Part shown: one piece after another, positions 1 to 6,523 of the stretch
Layout of the letters: every line of letters begins with the position of its first letter
How positions within the stretch are numbered: position 1 is the stretch's first letter
Origin: Frankiales bacterium
GTDB lineage: Bacteria > Actinomycetota > Actinomycetes > Mycobacteriales > SCTD01
Reading direction: 5' to 3'
Length of the DNA stretch: 12,374 bases
Assembly: GCA_025965735.1 (NCBI GenBank)
Contig: JAOPWK010000296.1
Location: forward strand, 1 to 12,374
Position numbers and translations under genes: made by a program
The notes under the pieces: model-generated
Database searches by the model: none
Seen by the model: the letters and a program-made list of their open reading frames with translations, nothing else
What the model was told of the DNA's origin: nothing

Positions 1-168
1 GTCGTAGTGCGCGGCGGCGAGGCGATGGACGTTCGCGACCCCCTGCCGCTGCGCATGCCCAAGGAGGTAACCGCCGCCGCGGAAGCCTCCGCGGACGCCT
101 CCGCGGACGAGGAGCAGGCGCCGCTGCCGCCGCCCGAGCGCGGGCCGGAGATCACCGAGATCCGCTAG
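1..168 (+). CDS. DUF3710 domain protein, C-terminal end only
   Basis: The first reading frame is open from base 1 and ends at TAG 166-168, so only the last 55 residues are visible. They start with VVVRGGEAMDVRDPLPLRMP and end in a low-complexity acidic and proline-rich tail (EASADASADEEQ, then PLPPPERGPEITEIR). The first part resembles the end of actinobacterial DUF3710 proteins, where a short VVRG...R.P.PL..P segment closes the domain. The assignment rests equally on position: DUF3710 genes sit between dut and the OB-fold gene in many actinobacteria (Rv2699c region of M. tuberculosis). The function of the family is not known to me. The gap to the next gene is 27 bases and contains that gene's own promoter candidate. 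Confidence 0.7.
   Translation, partial: VVVRGGEAMDVRDPLPLRMPKEVTAAAEASADASADEEQAPLPPPERGPEITEIR
85..108 (+). repeat. 12-bp perfect tandem duplication in the DUF3710 tail
   Basis: The 12-mer GCCTCCGCGGAC occurs twice in a row (85-96 and 97-108). It stays in frame and encodes Ala-Ser-Ala-Asp twice within the disordered acidic C-terminus. It looks like a recent slippage duplication with no frame consequence. Confidence 0.8.
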
Positions 169-183
169 CGCGCCGTCCGGACG

Positions 184-196
184 TACGCTCTTCCTG
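184..196 (+). promoter_or_regulatory. Leaderless promoter candidate for the OB-fold gene
   Basis: TACGCT (184-189) fits the actinobacterial -10 consensus TANNNT and lies 6 nt before the GTG at 196, where transcription would start. There is no Shine-Dalgarno sequence between the boxes and the GTG. No good -35 hexamer is visible. A perfect 10-bp palindrome, CGTCCGGACG (174-183), abuts the -10 box on its upstream side. The gene may also be read through from the DUF3710 gene, so this would be an internal promoter. Confidence 0.5.
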
Positions 197-564
197 TGTC
201 AGGACGCATCCGCCGGGCCGTCGCCCGGCTGACCGAGGGCAACGACGAGGTCGCCGACCGTGCGCTGCGCGGCGAGCTGGCCTCGACCGGCGCCACGCCC
301 GTCGCCCAGTGCTGCAAGGGCGAGCCGGTGCGCGTGGCCGGGACCCTGCGCGCGGTGACGCTGCGCCCGCTGGCCGGCGTGCCGACGCTGGAGGCCGAGC
401 TCTACGACGGCACCGGCTCGATCCGGCTGATCTGGCTGGGACGCCGCCGCATCGGCGGCATCGAGTGCGGCCGGTCGCTGGTGGCGTTCGGCCGGCTGAC
501 GATGCACGACGGCAGGCCCACCCTCTACAACGCGGAGTACGAGCTGCGGCCCGCCGTTGTCTGA
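196..564 (+). CDS. OB-fold nucleic-acid-binding domain protein
   Basis: This 122-residue protein has a basic helical N-terminus (about 1-36) followed by an OB-fold (about 44-117). The visible strand pattern is VRVAGTLRAV, LEAELYDGTGSIRLIWLG and LVAFGRLTMHDGRPTLYN, with the D-G-T/S-G turn and late G-x-P-x-x-x-N typical of tRNA_anti/RecG-type OB domains that bind single-stranded nucleic acid. Two adjacent cysteines lie at 39-40. The family is the Rv2694c-type OB protein kept beside DUF3710 and DUF3159 in actinobacteria, and its specific role is not known. GTG 196 is chosen because it follows a -10 box at leaderless spacing and no ATG fits. The 3' end overlaps the next gene by 8 bases, so the two are probably co-translated. 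Confidence 0.85.
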   Translation: MSGRIRRAVARLTEGNDEVADRALRGELASTGATPVAQCCKGEPVRVAGTLRAVTLRPLAGVPTLEAELYDGTGSIRLIWLGRRRIGGIECGRSLVAFGRLTMHDGRPTLYNAEYELRPAVV

Positions 565-1198
565 CACGCTCTCCGGCGAGCCTGCGGCCAAGCCCGCGCT
601 CGTCGAGGCCCTGGGTGGCAAGCGCGGGCTGATCGACAGCGGCCTGCCCGCCGTCGTCTTCGTCCTCGTCAACTCGGTCGCGCAGGCCTTCTCCACCCGC
701 GAGGCCGCCCTCAACGCCGCCATGGTCTCCGCGGTCGCGGTCGGGGTGCTCGTGGTGCTGCTCCGCCTGGTCCGCAAGGAGACGCTGCAGCAGGCGGTCT
801 CGGGCTTCCTCGGCCTCGCGATCGCCGTCTTCTTCGCCCGCCGCTCCGGCGAGGCCCGCGGCTTCTTCCTGCCCGGCATCTTCATCAACATCGCGTACGG
901 CTCGGCGTTCCTCATCAGCGCGCTGATCGGCCGGCCACTGGTCGGGGCGATCTACGCCGCGATCGACGGGCTGGACAAGCGCTGGCGCGAGGACCCGCGG
1001 CTGCGCCGTGTCTTCGCGGTGGCGACGGTGGGGTGGTCGCTGGTCTTCGCCTCGCGGGCCGTCGTGCAGGGCGTGCTCTACGCGATGGACCGTCCCGGAC
1101 TGCTCGCCGCGGCCCGCCTGCTCATGGGCTGGCCGCTGACGATCGCGGCGGTCGCCCTGACGATGGCCTACGTGAAGCGGGCGCGCGCTAGGACCTAG
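557..1198 (+). CDS. DUF3159 family multi-pass membrane protein
   Basis: This 213-residue inner-membrane protein has about six predicted hydrophobic segments (roughly 28-45, 52-70, 79-94, 103-123, 152-175, 182-204). The N-terminal signature LGGKRGLIDSGLPAVVF and the central EARGFFLPGIFINIAYG are characteristic of DUF3159, an actinobacterial family (Rv2693c in M. tuberculosis). Its activity is unknown. The start is TTG 557, which overlaps the preceding stop by 8 nt. It is the only start before the conserved LGGKRG segment that allows a normal length, and a rare TTG in a tight overlap is credible for translational coupling. A GTG at about 614 would cut into the conserved region. The 3' end overlaps the convergent ceoC gene by 11 bp. 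Its constant company with TrkA genes hints at, but does not prove, a link to ion homeostasis. Confidence 0.85.
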   Translation: MSDTLSGEPAAKPALVEALGGKRGLIDSGLPAVVFVLVNSVAQAFSTREAALNAAMVSAVAVGVLVVLLRLVRKETLQQAVSGFLGLAIAVFFARRSGEARGFFLPGIFINIAYGSAFLISALIGRPLVGAIYAAIDGLDKRWREDPRLRRVFAVATVGWSLVFASRAVVQGVLYAMDRPGLLAAARLLMGWPLTIAAVALTMAYVKRARART

Positions 1199-1868
1199 GC
1201 GGCTTGGGCGGGTGACCGCCGAGCAGGGCGTCGAGCTCGCTCTCGACCTCGGTCGTGGCCACCAGCAGCAGCTCGTCGCCGCCCTCGAGCGCGGCGTCGG
1301 GCGTCGGCACGATCACCCGGCCCTCGCGCAGGATCGCGACCAGCGCGGTGTCGTTCGGCCACGGGACCGACCCGACGAGCTTGCCCACCAGCGGGGCGTC
1401 GTCGGCCAGGGTGAGCTCCACCAGGTTGGCGTTGCCCTTCTGGAAGGTCAGCAGGCGCACGAGGTCGCCGACCGAGACGGCCTCCTCGACGACGGCGGCC
1501 AGCAGGCGCGGCGAGGACACCGAGACGTCGACGCCCCAGGACTCGTTGAACAGCCACTCGTTCTTGGGGTGGTTGACCTTCGCGACGACGCGGTCGACGC
1601 CGAACTCGGTCTTGGCGAGCAGGGACACCACGAGGTTGACCTTGTCGTCCCCGGTCGCGGCCACGACGACGTCGCAGCTCTGCAGCCGGGCCGTCACGAG
1701 GGTGTCGAGCTCGCAGGCGTCGGCGAGCAGCCACTCGGCGGTGGGGACGCTGTCGACCTTCATGGCCTTGGGCTCACGCTCGATGAGCAGCACCTCGTGG
1801 CCGTTGCCGAGCAGCTCGGTGGCGATGGAGCGGCCGACGTTGCCGGCGCCCGCGATGGCGACGCGCAT
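1188..1868 (-). CDS. ceoC: TrkA-type RCK potassium-transport regulator CeoC
   Basis: This 226-residue cytosolic protein is one of a pair of TrkA-family subunits. Residues 1-135 form an RCK_N Rossmann domain with the dinucleotide motif GAGNVG (7-12), an acidic residue at the end of beta-2 (LLIERE) that selects NAD(H), and the ATGDDKVN loop typical of TrkA. Residues 140-215 form an RCK_C domain (LTLADDAPLVGKLVG, then VPTPDAALEGGDELLLVAT). RCK proteins gate potassium transporters in response to nucleotides. ATG 1868 overlaps the stop of ceoB by one base (TGATG), so translation is coupled. The gene corresponds by order and sequence to Rv2692. No membrane pore gene of the TrkH/KtrB type lies nearby. 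The 3' end overlaps the DUF3159 gene. Confidence 0.92.
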   Translation of the reverse strand: MRVAIAGAGNVGRSIATELLGNGHEVLLIEREPKAMKVDSVPTAEWLLADACELDTLVTARLQSCDVVVAATGDDKVNLVVSLLAKTEFGVDRVVAKVNHPKNEWLFNESWGVDVSVSSPRLLAAVVEEAVSVGDLVRLLTFQKGNANLVELTLADDAPLVGKLVGSVPWPNDTALVAILREGRVIVPTPDAALEGGDELLLVATTEVESELDALLGGHPPKPPRS

Positions 1869-2536
1869 CAGTGGTCCCCTGCCTGCGGTGCGGCGGCCAG
1901 CACCGCGACCACCTCGTCGATCCGGTCCGACGGCAGCGTGAGGTGCAGCAGGTCGCCCTCCTGCAGGACGCTCTCGCCGTGCGGCAGCATGCCGTCGCCC
2001 AGGCGGGTGATCAGCGCGACGCGGGCGCCGCTCGCGCTCTCCAGCCGGGTGATCCGCTCGCCGATCCACTCGCGGCCGTACGCCAGCTCGGCCAGCACGA
2101 TCCGGCCGCTGGGGTCGCGCCACTCGGACGCCTCGCCCTCCGGCAGCAGCCGGCGGATGACCTGGTCGGCGGTCCAGCGCACCGTGGCGACGGTGGGGAT
2201 GCCGAGCTTCTGGTAGACCGCGGCGCGCCGGGCGTCGTAGATGCGGGCGACGACGTTGTCGAGGCCGAACGTCTCGCGGGCGACCCGCGCTGCGATGATG
2301 TTGGAGTTGTCGCCGCTGGAGACGGCGGCGAACGCGTGCGCCCGCTCGATCCCGGCCTCGACGAGGGTGTCGCGGTCGAAGCCGATCCCGGTGACCTTCA
2401 GCCCGGCGAAGTCGGCGGACAGCCGGCGGAAGGCGCCTGCGTCGCGATCGATGACGGCGACCGAGTGCCCGAGCTCCTCGAGCTCCTTGGCGAGCGCGGA
2501 GCCCACGCGCCCGCAGCCCATGATCACGACGTGCAC
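1868..2536 (-). CDS. ceoB: TrkA-type RCK potassium-transport regulator CeoB
   Basis: This 222-residue partner of CeoC has the same two-domain plan: RCK_N (about 1-135) with GCGRVG (7-12), AVIDRD at the end of beta-2 and SSGDNSNI in the TrkA loop, and RCK_C (about 143-215) with IGERITRLESASGARV and GESVLQEGDLLHLTL. It is a cytosolic nucleotide-sensing regulator of potassium transport, equivalent to Rv2691 by order and sequence. The start is GTG 2536, chosen because the family begins MHVVIMGCG and because GGGAG (2543-2547 on the plus strand, read in reverse) sits 6 nt upstream as a Shine-Dalgarno. The leader contains alternative hairpins that can enclose the start codon. It is the first gene of a two-gene operon and diverges from the APC permease across 88 bp. 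Confidence 0.92.
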   Translation of the reverse strand: MHVVIMGCGRVGSALAKELEELGHSVAVIDRDAGAFRRLSADFAGLKVTGIGFDRDTLVEAGIERAHAFAAVSSGDNSNIIAARVARETFGLDNVVARIYDARRAAVYQKLGIPTVATVRWTADQVIRRLLPEGEASEWRDPSGRIVLAELAYGREWIGERITRLESASGARVALITRLGDGMLPHGESVLQEGDLLHLTLPSDRIDEVVAVLAAAPQAGDH

Positions 2537-2574
2537 GGTCCGCTCCCTGCTCCGTGGTCCGACTGCGGACCGTG
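2534..2574 (-). promoter_or_regulatory. Alternative hairpins / inverted repeats in the ceoB leader
   Basis: Two perfect 10-base arms, CACGGTCCGC (2534-2543) and GCGGACCGTG (2565-2574), are inverted copies of each other. In the ceoB transcript the downstream arm runs from the edge of the Shine-Dalgarno through the GTG start codon, so this stem would hide the start. A second stem, GGTCCG (2556-2561) with CGGACC (2566-2571) around a 4-nt loop, reuses the upstream arm and so excludes the first. This is the layout of a translational switch, but it could equally be an operator for a dimeric DNA-binding protein. The symmetry is seen directly; the function is inferred. Confidence 0.45.
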
Positions 2575-2578
2575 ATCG

Positions 2579-2584
2579 ACGCTA
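2579..2584 (-). promoter_or_regulatory. Weak -10 candidate for ceoBC
   Basis: On the minus strand this reads TAGCGT preceded by TG (TGTAGCGT), which fits TANNNT. It would start RNA near 2572, giving a leader of about 36 nt before the ceoB GTG. No convincing -35 is seen. The start would fall at the edge of the outer hairpin arm, trimming a base or two. Confidence 0.3.
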
Positions 2585-2610
2585 CACGCGGCGGAGCAGC
2601 GCAGCGGCCG

Positions 2611-2625
2611 TACGCTCTGCCCCCG
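2611..2625 (+). promoter_or_regulatory. Leaderless promoter candidate for the APC permease
   Basis: TACGCT (2611-2616) lies 8 nt before GTG 2625 and there is no Shine-Dalgarno. The block CGTACGCTCT (2609-2618) is identical to the one before the OB-fold gene (182-191), and both are followed by GTGTC. No good -35 is visible. Confidence 0.5.
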
Positions 2626-4625
2626 TGTCCAGGGCCAACGACGTCGTCAAGCGCGTCGTGGTCGGCCGGGCGCTGCGCAGCGACCGGCAGAGCGAGCAGG
2701 AGCTCCCGAAGCGCCTGGCCCTGCCCATCTTCGCCAGCGACCCGCTGTCCAGCGTCACGTACGCGACGCAGGAGCTCCTGGTGGTGCTCACGCTCGGGGG
2801 GTTGGCCTACCTCTACCTGACGCCGTACCTCGCGGCCGGTGTCGTGGTGCTGCTCACCGTGGTCGTGCTCTCGTACCGGCAGCTGGTGCACGCCTACCCG
2901 AGCGGCGGCGGCGACTACCAGGTGGCGTCGGAGAACCTCGGCCGGCGCAGCGGCGGCGTCGTCGCCAGCGCGCTGCTCGTCGACTACGTGCTCACCGTCG
3001 CAGTGTCCGTCAGTGCCGGCGTCGACAACATCATCTCGGCTGCCGAGGGACTGGCCGACCACCGCGTCGCGCTGGCGATCGGCTTCGTCGTCTTCCTCAC
3101 CGCGATGAACCTGCGCGGGGTGAAGGAGTCCGGCAAGGCCTTCGCCGTGCCGACCTACGGCTTCGTCGTGGGCATCTTCGCGATGATCGCGTACGGGCTG
3201 TTCCGCACCTTCACCGGCGACACCCCGGTCGCCGAGAGCGCGGTGTACGACGTGGTGCCGGAGGAGGGCAAGGCCGGGCTGACCGGGCTGGCCTTCGCCT
3301 TCCTCGCCCTGCGTGCCTTCGCCTCCGGGTGCACCGCGCTCACCGGCGTCGAGGCCATCGCCAACGGCGTGCCGGCCTTCCGCAAGCCCAAGAGCAAGAA
3401 CGCCGCGCGCACCCTCGCCGCCATGGGCCTGATCGCGATGAGCATGTTCATCGGGATCACCGCCCTGGCCATCATCAGCAAGGTGCGCTACTCCGAGCAC
3501 CCGGCGGAGCAGTTCGTCGGCTTCGAGGAGGGCGACGTCCAGCGCAGCGTCGTCGCGCAGATCTCGGCGGCCGTCTTCGGCGACGGCAGCGTCCCGTTCT
3601 TCTACGTGCAGGTGATGGCCGCCGGCATCCTCATCCTGGCCGCCAACACCGCCTACAACGGCTTCCCGCTGCTGGGCTCGATCCTGGCGCAGGACCGGTA
3701 CCTGCCGCGCCAGCTGCACACCCGCGGCGACCGGCTGGTCTACAGCAACGGCATCCTGCTGCTCGCGGTGTTCGCCGGGCTGCTCATCGTCGCCTTCGAG
3801 GCCAGCGTCACGCGGCTCATCCAGCTGTACATCATCGGCGTCTTCACCGCCTTCACGTTCGGCCAGTTCGGCATGGTGCGGCACTGGAACCGCCTGCTGG
3901 CCAGCGGGACCGTCGCCGCGGACCGGCTCGGGAAGGTCAAGCGCGGTCGGGCCATCAACCTCCTCGGCGCCTCGCTCACCGGGATCGTGCTGGTCATCGT
4001 GACCATCACGAAGTTCACGCACGGCGCGTACCTCGTGCTCATCGCGATGCCCATCCTCTACGTGCTGATGCGGGGCATCTACAACCACTACACGCGCGTC
4101 GCCGAGGAGCTCGAGCCCGATGACGAGCTGATCCCGCTGCCGAGCCGCAACCACGCGATCGTGCTGGTGTCCAAGGTGCACGCGCCCACGCTGCGCGCGT
4201 TGGCGTACGCCCGGGCCACCCGTCCGCACGACCTGACCGCGCTGACCGTGTCGGTGGACCCGGAGGAGTCGCGGCTGCTGCAGGAGCAGTGGGACCGGCG
4301 CGAGATCCCGGTGCCGCTCACCATCATCGACTCGCCGTACCGCGAGATCACCCGGCCGGTCCTGGACTACGTGCGCGACATCCGGCTGAAGAGCCCGCGC
4401 GACGTCGTCACGGTGTTCATCCCGGAGTACGTCGTGGGCCACTGGTGGGAGCAGCTGCTGCACAACCAGAGCGCGCTGCGGCTGAAGGGCCGGCTGCTGT
4501 TCCAGCCCGGCGTCATGGTGACCAGCGTGGCCTACCAGCTGCGCTCCTCGGAGCGACGTCGCGACGACGACGACGGTGGCAGCGCCCCCGGGGACGTGCG
4601 CCGGCCGACCGTCGGCGGGTCGTGA
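2625..4625 (+). CDS. KimA-like APC-superfamily permease (probable potassium or amino acid transporter)
   Basis: This 666-residue membrane protein has an N-terminal transporter region of about 12 hydrophobic segments (roughly residues 45-490) and a cytosolic C-terminal domain (about 506-640) with an alpha/beta pattern like a universal-stress-protein fold (HAIVLVSKVHAPTLRALAYA ... VVTVFIPEY). It matches Rv2690c-type permeases. The segments FASDPLSSVTYATQE and AYPSGGGDYQVA correspond to the unwound first helix and second-helix regions of KimA, the c-di-AMP-regulated potassium/proton symporter of Bacillus subtilis, which also carries a C-terminal cytosolic domain. The substrate is not provable from sequence; the shared promoter region with ceoB and ceoC favours potassium. 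The reading frame is open further upstream, but GTG 2625 is chosen because it follows a -10 box and the conserved N-terminus begins here. The stop overlaps the next start (GTGA). Confidence 0.85.
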   Translation: MSRANDVVKRVVVGRALRSDRQSEQELPKRLALPIFASDPLSSVTYATQELLVVLTLGGLAYLYLTPYLAAGVVVLLTVVVLSYRQLVHAYPSGGGDYQVASENLGRRSGGVVASALLVDYVLTVAVSVSAGVDNIISAAEGLADHRVALAIGFVVFLTAMNLRGVKESGKAFAVPTYGFVVGIFAMIAYGLFRTFTGDTPVAESAVYDVVPEEGKAGLTGLAFAFLALRAFASGCTALTGVEAIANGVPAFRKPKSKNAARTLAAMGLIAMSMFIGITALAIISKVRYSEHPAEQFVGFEEGDVQRSVVAQISAAVFGDGSVPFFYVQVMAAGILILAANTAYNGFPLLGSILAQDRYLPRQLHTRGDRLVYSNGILLLAVFAGLLIVAFEASVTRLIQLYIIGVFTAFTFGQFGMVRHWNRLLASGTVAADRLGKVKRGRAINLLGASLTGIVLVIVTITKFTHGAYLVLIAMPILYVLMRGIYNHYTRVAEELEPDDELIPLPSRNHAIVLVSKVHAPTLRALAYARATRPHDLTALTVSVDPEESRLLQEQWDRREIPVPLTIIDSPYREITRPVLDYVRDIRLKSPRDVVTVFIPEYVVGHWWEQLLHNQSALRLKGRLLFQPGVMVTSVAYQLRSSERRRDDDDGGSAPGDVRRPTVGGS

Positions 4626-5824
4626 TCCTCGACGTCGGCGCCGTGGCCGCAGGCGGTGCATGCGTCGCCCGCGCGGACGACGGGCGGGTCGTCTTCGTCC
4701 GGCACGCGCTGCCCGGCGAGCGGGTGCGCGTCGAGGTCACCGGTGAGACCAAGCACTTCCTGCGCGCCGACGCGGTGGAGGTGCTGGAGCCCTCGCCGGA
4801 CCGGGTGACGCCACCCTGCCCGTACGCCGGACCAGGGCTCTGCGGCGGGTGCGACTGGCAGCACGTCGACCTGCCGGTGCAGCGCGTGCTCAAGGGGCAG
4901 CTGGTGGAGGAGCAGCTCCGTCGGGTGGCGAAGGTGGAGCGGTCGGTCGAGGTGGAGGCCGTGCCGGGCGACGTCGACGGGCTGCGCTGGCGGACCCGGG
5001 TGCAGCTCGCTGTGGACGCCTCGGGCCGAGCCGGCCTTCGCAAGCACCGCTCGCACGAGCTCCAGCACGTCGACCTCTGCCTGATCGCGACCAAGGACGT
5101 CGAGGAGGTCGGCGCCGAGCGGCTGCCCTGGCCGGGCGCCGCCTCCGTCGAGGTCGCCGCGGACGGCGAGCAGCGCGTGGTGACGGTGACGGGCCGGCAC
5201 GCGCGGCTGCCCGACGTCCAGGCGGGCGTCGTCGTGGAGGGGCGGGCGCTGCGGGCTCCGCACGGGCTGCGGCACACGGTGCTCGGCAGGTCGTACGAGG
5301 TCGCCGCCGGCGGCTTCTGGCAGGTGCACCCCGGCGCCGCGGAGGCGCTCGCGCAGGCGGTGCTCGACGGGCTGGACCCGCAGCCGGGGGAGAGCGCGGT
5401 CGACCTCTACGCCGGCGTCGGCCTGTTCGGGGCGCTGCTGGGGGAGCGCGGCCTGTCCGTGCTGGCCGTGGAGGGGGACGCCCGCGCGTGCGCCGACGCC
5501 GCGCGCAACACCGCGGACCTGCCTGACGTGCGGATCCGGACCGCGCCCGTGGACGCGGCCGGGGTGCGCCGGATCGGCAGCCCGGACCTGGTCGTGCTCG
5601 ACCCGCCGCGCGCCGGTGCGGGCATCGAGACCACCCGCGCGCTGGCCGCGCTGCGGCCGCGAGCGATGGCGTATGTCTCGTGCGACCCGGGCTCCTTCGC
5701 GCGGGACCTGCGGGTGCTGCTGGACGCGGGTTGGTCGCTGGTGAGCCTGCGCGTGTTCGACCTCTACCCGTTGACCGTGCACGTGGAGCTCGTCGGCATC
5801 CTCACGCCGCCGGCGGGCCGCTGA
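4622..5824 (+). CDS. Class I SAM-dependent RNA methyltransferase with TRAM domain (TrmA/RumA family)
   Basis: This 400-residue protein probably makes 5-methyluridine in tRNA or rRNA. Residues 1-57 form a TRAM RNA-binding domain. Cysteines 66, 74, 77 (in CPYAGPGLCGGC) and 153 are placed like the four ligands of the RumA [4Fe-4S] cluster. The SAM-binding motif is VDLYAGVGLFG (260-270), the NPPR-equivalent is LDPPRAG (326-332), the catalytic nucleophile is C354 in YVSCDPGSFARDL, and E389 in VHVELV is the likely general base. All active-site elements are present. GTG 4622 overlaps the permease stop by 4 nt, which sets the start and implies coupling. It is the equivalent of Rv2689c. Whether the target is tRNA U54 or a 23S rRNA uridine cannot be told. 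The gene ends 2 nt before the convergent trmB gene. Confidence 0.92.
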   Translation: MILDVGAVAAGGACVARADDGRVVFVRHALPGERVRVEVTGETKHFLRADAVEVLEPSPDRVTPPCPYAGPGLCGGCDWQHVDLPVQRVLKGQLVEEQLRRVAKVERSVEVEAVPGDVDGLRWRTRVQLAVDASGRAGLRKHRSHELQHVDLCLIATKDVEEVGAERLPWPGAASVEVAADGEQRVVTVTGRHARLPDVQAGVVVEGRALRAPHGLRHTVLGRSYEVAAGGFWQVHPGAAEALAQAVLDGLDPQPGESAVDLYAGVGLFGALLGERGLSVLAVEGDARACADAARNTADLPDVRIRTAPVDAAGVRRIGSPDLVVLDPPRAGAGIETTRALAALRPRAMAYVSCDPGSFARDLRVLLDAGWSLVSLRVFDLYPLTVHVELVGILTPPAGR

Positions 5825-5826
5825 GT

Positions 5827-6483
5827 TCAGCGCCTCCGCACCACCAGGTCGTGCGACTGCCGCCCGGCGTCCCAGCCGCGCTGCTCGAAGCGGGTGACCG
5901 GCCGGGCGCCGCGCTCGCGCGAGACCACCTCGTACGCCCGGTGGTGGGCAAGCACCGCCTCCGCCTGCGCGGCGTAGGACGCCCAGTCGGTCGCGACGTG
6001 CAGCAGCCCGTCCCGGCGCAGCCGGGTGGCGACCAGGTCGGCGAACTCGGCCGTCAGCAGGCGCCGCTTGAGGTGCCGGGCTTTGGGCCACGGGTCCGGG
6101 AAGAAGACCCGGACCTCGTCCAGCGAGCCCTCCGGCAGCACGTCGCGCAGGACCTCGCGCGCGTCGGCCTCAAGGACCCGCACGTTCGTCAGGCCGCCGT
6201 CCTCCAGCAGCCGCAGCAGGTTGCCCAGTCCGGGGGTGTGCACCTCGACGGCCAGCACGTCGCGCGCCGGGTCGGCGGACGCCATCGCGGCGGTCGCCTC
6301 GCCCATGCCGGAGCCGATCTCCAGCACCAGCGGGGCGGTCCGGCCGTAGACCGTCGCGGCCTCGAACGGCTGCGTGCGGTCCAGGCCGTACTCCGGCAGC
6401 AGGCGCTGCAGCGCCTCGGCCTGACCGGTGGTCACCCGGCGCCGCACCTTGAACGTGCGGACGGGGTCGTGCGACGTCTCCAT
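5827..6483 (-). CDS. trmB: tRNA (guanine-N7-)-methyltransferase TrmB
   Basis: This 218-residue cytosolic enzyme methylates G46 of tRNA variable loops using SAM. It shows LEIGSGMGE (54-62, SAM site), FFPDPWPKARHLKRR (127-141, the family signature), HVATDWASY (162-170) and TRFEQRG (197-203), the C-terminal TxFExRG motif. All key elements are intact. The start ATG 6483 opens METSHDPVRTFKV, and a GGGGAG run lies directly before it. A GTG at 6522 in the same frame would add 13 residues but would begin exactly back to back with the divergent nfeD-like start and has no Shine-Dalgarno, so I prefer 6483. It stands alone on its strand, convergent with the TRAM methyltransferase and divergent from the NfeD/stomatin genes. 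Confidence 0.93.
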   Translation of the reverse strand: METSHDPVRTFKVRRRVTTGQAEALQRLLPEYGLDRTQPFEAATVYGRTAPLVLEIGSGMGEATAAMASADPARDVLAVEVHTPGLGNLLRLLEDGGLTNVRVLEADAREVLRDVLPEGSLDEVRVFFPDPWPKARHLKRRLLTAEFADLVATRLRRDGLLHVATDWASYAAQAEAVLAHHRAYEVVSRERGARPVTRFEQRGWDAGRQSHDLVVRRR

Positions 6484-6510
6484 CTCCCCATTCTCGGGGG
6501 CATGCGGGGC

Positions 6511-6523
6511 TAGGGTCGGCACG
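6511..6523 (+). promoter_or_regulatory. Leaderless promoter candidate for the nfeD-like gene
   Basis: TAGGGT (6511-6516) fits TANNNT and sits 6 nt before GTG 6523, with no clear Shine-Dalgarno. A weak TTCTCG (6491-6496) lies upstream at a short spacing of 14. The box lies inside the space between trmB and this gene and would overlap the extended trmB reading frame. Confidence 0.45.

Noticed and set aside
61..68. Perfect anti-Shine-Dalgarno match AAGGAGGT inside the DUF3710 gene
   Set aside because: No ATG, GTG or TTG follows at usable spacing, and the bases encode Lys-Glu-Val in frame. It may slow ribosomes but is not a start site.
1188..4661. Very long minus-strand open frame (1157 codons) running through ceoC and on across the permease region
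   Set aside because: Only the final 226 residues (CeoC) are real. The upstream part is arginine/histidine/aspartate-rich shadow translation opposite the permease, caused by high GC at third codon positions.
4532..6091. Minus-strand open frame of 519 codons opposite the TRAM methyltransferase
   Set aside because: It is antisense to a gene with intact catalytic motifs, and the composition is that of a shadow frame.
5680..6513. Plus-strand open frame of 277 codons across trmB
   Set aside because: It is a shadow frame; trmB on the opposite strand has complete family signatures.
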